Source: Bacillota bacterium (lineage in GTDB: Bacteria > Bacillota > Clostridia > Christensenellales > Aristaeellaceae). Taken from it: 10,262 nt of DNA. The translations under genes and the position numbers were made by a program. The DNA lies in contig WRGP01000189.1 in NCBI GenBank assembly GCA_009787135.1, positions 1 to 10,262 of the forward strand. The letters run 5' to 3'. Of this stretch, positions 6,273 through 10,262 are shown one piece after another; the stretch's first letter is position 1, and each line of letters opens with the position of its first letter. Under the pieces are notes generated by a model. That model did not search any database. It saw nothing but the letters and a program-made list of their open reading frames with translations, and was not told the origin of the DNA.

Positions 6273-7439
6273 ATGCAAAAAGCAATCGGCATCCTGGGCG
6301 GCAGCTTCAATCCGATCCACTATGGACACCTTCAAATGGCGCAGGCTGCCAAAGACTTGCTTGCATTGGATACAATCATCCTGATACCGGACGGTGACCC
6401 GCCGCACAAGGATCAGGAATTGGCCGATAAATACGATCGGCTCCGTATGACGGAACTCGCGGCGGGTAATTTGTTCGAGGTTTCCCCCATGGAGGTGGAC
6501 CGGCCGGGCAAAACCTACACGGTCGATACCTTGGAAGCGCTCGTGAAAACCTATCCCGGTACGGATTTCATTCTGCTTATCGGCGCGGATACCCTGTGGG
6601 AAATCTCCGGATGGCGAAACCCCGCGCGCGTATTTTCCCTATGCCGGTTCGCGGTTTTCAGCCGCGGCGATATGCCTTTCCCCGAGGTGCCCGGCGCTTT
6701 CATCCAGCGGGTAGACGCGGCGATCCTGGACATCTCCGCCACGGAGATTCGAAGGCGCGTGCGCCTGGGCATGTCCCTAGAGGGTTTGACGCCGCCGGCG
6801 GTCATCGCGCACATCGGCAGGCGGCGGCTGTATCATCCGCCTGACCAACTGTGCAAAAAGGAAATCCAGAAACGCCTGCAGCGCGCTCTGCCCGACGCGC
6901 GTTTTAAGCATGTGCTTGGCGTAAAGGACACAATCGAGGCGCTCGCGAAACATTGGGGCATGGACGCAAAGGCCGCGGGCCTGGCTGGTCTGCTGCACGA
7001 CTGTGCCAAGGGTTTGCCGCTGGACGAGCTGCGGCGCGTCATAGACAGCCAGGGCGAACGCGTGGACGCGCTTCGCCTAAAAAGCCACGAACTGCTGCAC
7101 GCGCCGGCAAGCGCGGCCATGGCGCGCGGGCTATACGGCGTGACAGACCCGGATGTCCTGCACGCCATTTGGTACCATAACACGGGCAGTATTGTCATGG
7201 GCGAATTGGACAAGCTGCTCTATGTGGCCGACATGATCGAGCCAAACCGAAAACCCTATGCGGAATTGGAAGATATCCGGCGCATGGCGGCGCAGGATTT
7301 GGATGAAGCGGTACGCATGACGCTTTATGCCAAGCTGCGGTTTATACAATCCAGCGGCAGGGAAATTCATCCGGACACAAAGGCCGCGCTTATGACAATG
7401 CAAAAGGAAAATGAGGCAAGGAGGGAAACCATATGGTAA
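6273..7439 (+). CDS. nadD-yqeK: Fused nicotinate-nucleotide adenylyltransferase (NadD) and YqeK-type HD-domain Ap4A hydrolase
   Basis: One 388-residue open frame joins two proteins that are usually separate. Residues 1-187 are NadD, which joins nicotinate mononucleotide and ATP to form deamido-NAD. It shows the nucleotide-binding GGSFNPIHYGH (9-19), PHK in the substrate region and ISATEIR (154-160). Residues about 198-388 are a YqeK-type HD domain; characterised YqeK proteins symmetrically hydrolyse diadenosine tetraphosphate to two ADP. The metal-binding HD pair is H242/D243 in LLHDCAKG, followed by SHELLHAPAS, WYHNTG and YVADMIEPNRKPY. ATG 6273 is chosen over an in-frame ATG at 6180 because NadD proteins begin right before this motif and GAGG lies at 6263-6266; the upstream 31 codons look unlike protein from this genome. 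The frame is continuous across the junction with no stop or start-like spacing. It overlaps rsfS by 7 bases. Confidence 0.95.
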   Translation: MQKAIGILGGSFNPIHYGHLQMAQAAKDLLALDTIILIPDGDPPHKDQELADKYDRLRMTELAAGNLFEVSPMEVDRPGKTYTVDTLEALVKTYPGTDFILLIGADTLWEISGWRNPARVFSLCRFAVFSRGDMPFPEVPGAFIQRVDAAILDISATEIRRRVRLGMSLEGLTPPAVIAHIGRRRLYHPPDQLCKKEIQKRLQRALPDARFKHVLGVKDTIEALAKHWGMDAKAAGLAGLLHDCAKGLPLDELRRVIDSQGERVDALRLKSHELLHAPASAAMARGLYGVTDPDVLHAIWYHNTGSIVMGELDKLLYVADMIEPNRKPYAELEDIRRMAAQDLDEAVRMTLYAKLRFIQSSGREIHPDTKAALMTMQKENEARRETIW

Positions 7440-7789
7440 AAAACCCGAAGGAGCTTGCGCTGCACATCGCGGAAATTCTCAAAGACAAACGGGCGGAGGA
7501 ACTGCTGGTGCTGGAGATTGGGCATCTGACCGTCATCGCGGACGCGATGGTCATTGGCAATGGCCGGTCCATGGTGCAGGTCAAGGCGCTGGCCGACGCG
7601 GCGGAAGAGAAGCTAAAGGAAGAAGGCGTCTACCCCCTGCGCCGTGAGGGATATGCCGAGGGCCGCTGGATTGTGCTGGACTACGGCGCGGTGCTGGTTC
7701 ATATTTTCCATGAGCAGGAACGCGAGTACTACCATTTGGAGCGGCTGTGGATGGATGGCTCCAATAGCGTGCCTCTGGCGGAGGGGTAA
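7433..7789 (+). CDS. rsfS: Ribosomal silencing factor RsfS
   Basis: RsfS binds ribosomal protein uL14 on the 50S subunit and blocks joining with 30S, shutting down translation in starvation. The 118-residue protein has the normal length and family pattern: an N-terminal helix, then VLEIGHLTVIADAMVI, QVKALAD, and the C-terminal EGRWIVLDYG, VHIFHEQEREYY and LERLW. In most members the central motif reads roughly DYFVI.sGnS; here it is ADAMVIGNGRS, a mild divergence. A strong AAGGAGGG site at 7418-7425 sits seven bases before ATG 7433, which lies inside the end of nadD-yqeK (ATGGTAA, 7-base overlap). The two are therefore one transcription unit, as expected from the nadD-yqeK-rsfS order in Bacillota. 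The gene converges with holA 95 bases downstream; no clear terminator is visible in that gap. Confidence 0.93.
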   Translation: MVKNPKELALHIAEILKDKRAEELLVLEIGHLTVIADAMVIGNGRSMVQVKALADAAEEKLKEEGVYPLRREGYAEGRWIVLDYGAVLVHIFHEQEREYYHLERLWMDGSNSVPLAEG

Positions 7790-7884
7790 TCACAGGCGAA
7801 CAGGCCATGCACCAATCCGCCGCGCGTTATATTGTAATGCCGTCTGTCCATCACCTCAAGCAGATGTCCCTCAACACCCCACCG

Positions 7885-8901
7885 TCATGATTGCCGCGAG
7901 CACAGCCTCAGCATCACCCGCTCCAGTGCGGCATCCTCCCGTATTTTGCCGCTTTTGATGGCGTAATCCGTATCCACGCACAGGCGAAGCCGCGAGGCCA
8001 GCGTCTCCTCGTCCGCGGCCCTCGCCTGCGCCGCCAGCCTTCGCATGGCAAAGGGCGGCACGCCGAGCTGTTTTTGTATCTCCGCTTCAGGCACGCGCGC
8101 CTTCGCCATCAGCTTCAAGTGCAGGAGGTTTCTATACTGCCGCGCCATCATCGCGAGGATGCCGACGCGCGCTTCCCCGTTTTCCAGCATCGCGCCCAGC
8201 AATCCAAACGCCTCCGCCTCCTTGCCCGCGACGAGTGCGTCCACAAGCTGGAACACCGTGCATTCCAAAGAAGGCGTAACGACAGCCTCTATGTCAGCCT
8301 GCCCAATCTCCTCGCGGTCCCCGGCGTACGCCGAAAGCTTCGCCAGCTCTTGGGTGAGGGTAAGCAAATCACGCCCGGCGGTAAAAGCCAGGAATGACGT
8401 GTTTTCATAGCTGATCGTCTTGCCGAGCGGCCGTAGCTGCTGCTGCATCCAGCGCGCCAGCGCGGGGTCGCCAAGGCGGTCAAAGGTGACTACGGCCGCT
8501 GTCTTGCCAAGCGCCTGCGTCAGTTTCTTGCGCCCGTCCAGCGCCTTGTGACAATAGAACACAATACAGGCCGTCTCTGGGGGATGCAGCAAATAGCCGG
8601 CCAGTTTCTGGCTGTCGTCCGCCTCGTTGGCGGCTTTGCCGGCGGATAGCAGCGCGCTGTCCCGTACCACCACCAGCCTGCGCTCCGCCATCACAGGCAG
8701 TGTTTCCGCGGCGGCTATAAGCGTATCCGCGGAAGGATTTTGCAGGACGCTCTCATTGAGCGCTTCCAAGCCCTCCGGCAGCAGGCGGCCCCGCAGCGCC
8801 TGAAGGGCTTTCCCTTTGATATGCTCCTCCTCACCCTCAAAGAGATACACACAGCGCACATCCCCTTGCTTTACACCCGCAAAAAAATCATCATGCGTCA
8901 T
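7885..8901 (-). CDS. holA: DNA polymerase III subunit delta
   Basis: HolA is the delta subunit of the replicative clamp loader; it opens the sliding beta clamp so that it can be placed on primed DNA. The protein (338 residues from the chosen start) shows family features: an N-terminal VYLFEGEEEHIKGKAL segment, LVVVRDSALL, an SLECTVFQLVDALVAGK stretch at the start of the C-terminal collar domain, and LMARQYRNLLHLK-like sequence (ILAMMARQYRNLL) near the end. Like other delta subunits it has no intact Walker A motif that I can see. I chose ATG at 8901, which overlaps the comEC stop as ATGA with GGAGG ten bases upstream. A TTG at 8907 is possible but sits only four bases after that site. The comEC-holA pairing is conserved in Bacillota. 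Confidence 0.94.
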   Translation of the reverse strand: MTHDDFFAGVKQGDVRCVYLFEGEEEHIKGKALQALRGRLLPEGLEALNESVLQNPSADTLIAAAETLPVMAERRLVVVRDSALLSAGKAANEADDSQKLAGYLLHPPETACIVFYCHKALDGRKKLTQALGKTAAVVTFDRLGDPALARWMQQQLRPLGKTISYENTSFLAFTAGRDLLTLTQELAKLSAYAGDREEIGQADIEAVVTPSLECTVFQLVDALVAGKEAEAFGLLGAMLENGEARVGILAMMARQYRNLLHLKLMAKARVPEAEIQKQLGVPPFAMRRLAAQARAADEETLASRLRLCVDTDYAIKSGKIREDAALERVMLRLCSRQS

Positions 8902-10262
8902 CGGCAAAACGCCTCCACCCGTATGCTATCCTCAAAATATAACGTCAGCGCACCGGCTTCCTGCGTCTGAAAGACATCCGCACCCACGCTTTCAAGCCTT
9001 GCCAAGGTTTCCGGATGCGGATGGCCATAGACGTTGTTGCGCCCCGCGGAGATGAGCGCGACGCCAGGCATGGCGCTGTGCAAAAACGCTTGATCTGTCG
9101 CGTTTCGGCTCCCGTGATGCGCCACCTGCAGCACATCGCAGGCCACGTCGGATGATCCGATGACATCCGCGTCGCCGCAGAGCAGCAGCGCATAATCGCC
9201 AATCTTCACCCGCAAAACAATCGAACGTGCATTTGCATCTCCTTTCCCCGCCGGATCGCGCCGCGGCGCGATAACCGTGGCCCGCAAACCGTCCAGATCC
9301 AGCACATCCCCGGCCGCGACCTCCACAATTGGAATGCCGTGCGCCTCCACGTTTGCCATCAGGTTTCTATAAAGTTCATCCGCGCCGTAGCAGACGGCGT
9401 TTGCCGGCACATAGACCGTGCGCACGGGGATGCCCGCCTCCAGCAGCTCTATCAGCCCGCCTACATGATCCGCGTGTGGATGGCTGAGGAAGAGGCCCTC
9501 CACCCCGCTGCCCGTATAGAGCAAGTATTCCGTCAAATCGCTGTTTTCATTGCCACAGTCATATACGTAGGTTTTGCGTCCGGTATGCAGTACGCCGGAG
9601 AGCGCCTGGCCCACGTCGAGCTGCACGTAGTACACGCCGTGATACGAGGTCAGCGCTCCCACGCCCACCGCCAGGCAGCAGAGCGCGCCCATGCAGAGCA
9701 GGCGCGCGCGCCATCGCCAGACAACGGCGGTGGAGCACAGCAGCATGCACGCGAAATACGCGGCCGCAAAGTACCAGGCAAACGCGCCGACGCGCGCGGT
9801 GGCGAAAGGCACGCGCGCGGCCGCCTTCGCGATGAGCAGCAACAGCAGCACAAGCCCCTTGGCGGATTCCACCAGCAGGTAACCCAGGGGAGGCCATAGC
9901 GCGTGCAGCGCCAGGGCCATGGCGGATACGGGAATGAGAAGTCCGGCCAGCGGTATGACCGGCAGGTTGGAGATCAGGCTGATCACGGATATCTTGCCAA
10001 ACCAAAACGCGGACACAGGCAAAACGCCAAGCTGCGCGGACATTGTGACGCTAAGCCCTCCCTTTGCCGCCTCTGGCATCCATTCAAGCGCGCGCCTGAG
10101 CGGCACGCCCAGCAGCGCAATGCCCAACACCGCGCAGAAGGACATCTGAAAGCCCGCGCTGAAGATATCCAAGGGCCTTAGCAGCAGGATCAAAGCGGCG
10201 GCCAAGGCGAGCGAGGTAAGGGGATCCGCCTTGCGGCGCGCGACGCGCCCGCCCTGCACGGC
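8898..10262 (-). CDS. comEC: ComEC/Rec2 competence protein, C-terminal part (truncated by window edge)
   Basis: ComEC forms the inner-membrane channel for single-stranded DNA during natural transformation. The window holds the last 454 residues; the frame is open to the edge, so the start lies beyond it. The GTG at 10259 is only an internal valine. In visible numbering from that codon, residues about 12-205 contain several hydrophobic helices of the Competence domain, including the FSAGFQMSF motif (33-41). From about 208 begins a metallo-beta-lactamase domain: LDVGQ (214-218), YDCGN (233-237), the metal-binding HPHADH (260-265), LLCGDAD, and later VAHHGSRNAT and SAGRNNVYGHPHP. The putative nuclease metal site looks intact. 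The usual GQGD after LDV is GQAL here. The stop overlaps the holA start by 3 bases (ATGA). Presence of this gene does not prove that the organism is competent. Confidence 0.95.
   Translation of the reverse strand, partial: AVQGGRVARRKADPLTSLALAAALILLLRPLDIFSAGFQMSFCAVLGIALLGVPLRRALEWMPEAAKGGLSVTMSAQLGVLPVSAFWFGKISVISLISNLPVIPLAGLLIPVSAMALALHALWPPLGYLLVESAKGLVLLLLLIAKAAARVPFATARVGAFAWYFAAAYFACMLLCSTAVVWRWRARLLCMGALCCLAVGVGALTSYHGVYYVQLDVGQALSGVLHTGRKTYVYDCGNENSDLTEYLLYTGSGVEGLFLSHPHADHVGGLIELLEAGIPVRTVYVPANAVCYGADELYRNLMANVEAHGIPIVEVAAGDVLDLDGLRATVIAPRRDPAGKGDANARSIVLRVKIGDYALLLCGDADVIGSSDVACDVLQVAHHGSRNATDQAFLHSAMPGVALISAGRNNVYGHPHPETLARLESVGADVFQTQEAGALTLYFEDSIRVEAFCR

Noticed and set aside
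7790..7884. A bidirectional terminator between the convergent genes rsfS and holA.
   Set aside because: I found no stem followed by a T-run on either strand; short GC pairings here look accidental.
8901..8907. A TTG start for holA at 8907.
   Set aside because: It lies only four bases after the GGAGG site, while ATG 8901 gives a better spacing and the common ATGA overlap with comEC.

Overview
This window carries chromosomal housekeeping genes of a GC-rich member of the Bacillota (Firmicutes), most likely Clostridia-like. The evidence is a T-box leader in front of metG, the metG-tatD-rsmA order, an RsfS/YqeK/NadD group, the comEC-holA pair, strong Shine-Dalgarno sites and a tRNA gene with an encoded CCA. 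I cannot name a genus from the sequence alone. I found no CRISPR array, insertion sequence, prophage, toxin-antitoxin pair or defence system, and no convincing undescribed system.

Layout: bases 1-124 are the 3' part of a T-box riboswitch with a visible antiterminator/terminator switch. It is followed by a tightly packed plus-strand operon, metG (161-2095), tatD (2095-2871) and rsmA (2868-3677), joined by 1-nt and 4-nt overlaps. An intergenic stretch with an inverted repeat and an extended -10 promoter leads to a small membrane protein of the Sm_multidrug_ex (COG2426) family (3860-4423), then uxaC, glucuronate isomerase (4526-5917). The gap after uxaC holds a short tandem repeat, a possible terminator and a good promoter for tRNA-Thr(GGT) (6045-6120).

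An AT-richer gap of about 150 bases leads to a fused nadD-yqeK gene (6273-7439), overlapped by rsfS (7433-7789). The last third is on the minus strand: comEC (8898-10262, truncated by the window edge) followed by holA (7885-8901), which converges on rsfS.

How the genes fit together: metG-tatD-rsmA serves translation and nucleic-acid upkeep and is probably controlled by uncharged tRNA-Met through the T-box. nadD-yqeK-rsfS links NAD synthesis, Ap4A breakdown and ribosome silencing. comEC-holA couples DNA uptake and the replicative clamp loader only by genomic tradition. The most notable points are the NadD-YqeK fusion, the T-box with an 8-nt bulge, the absence of rnmV between tatD and rsmA, and the rearranged relic of the Bacillus-type nadD-yqeK-rsfS...comEC-holA cluster.
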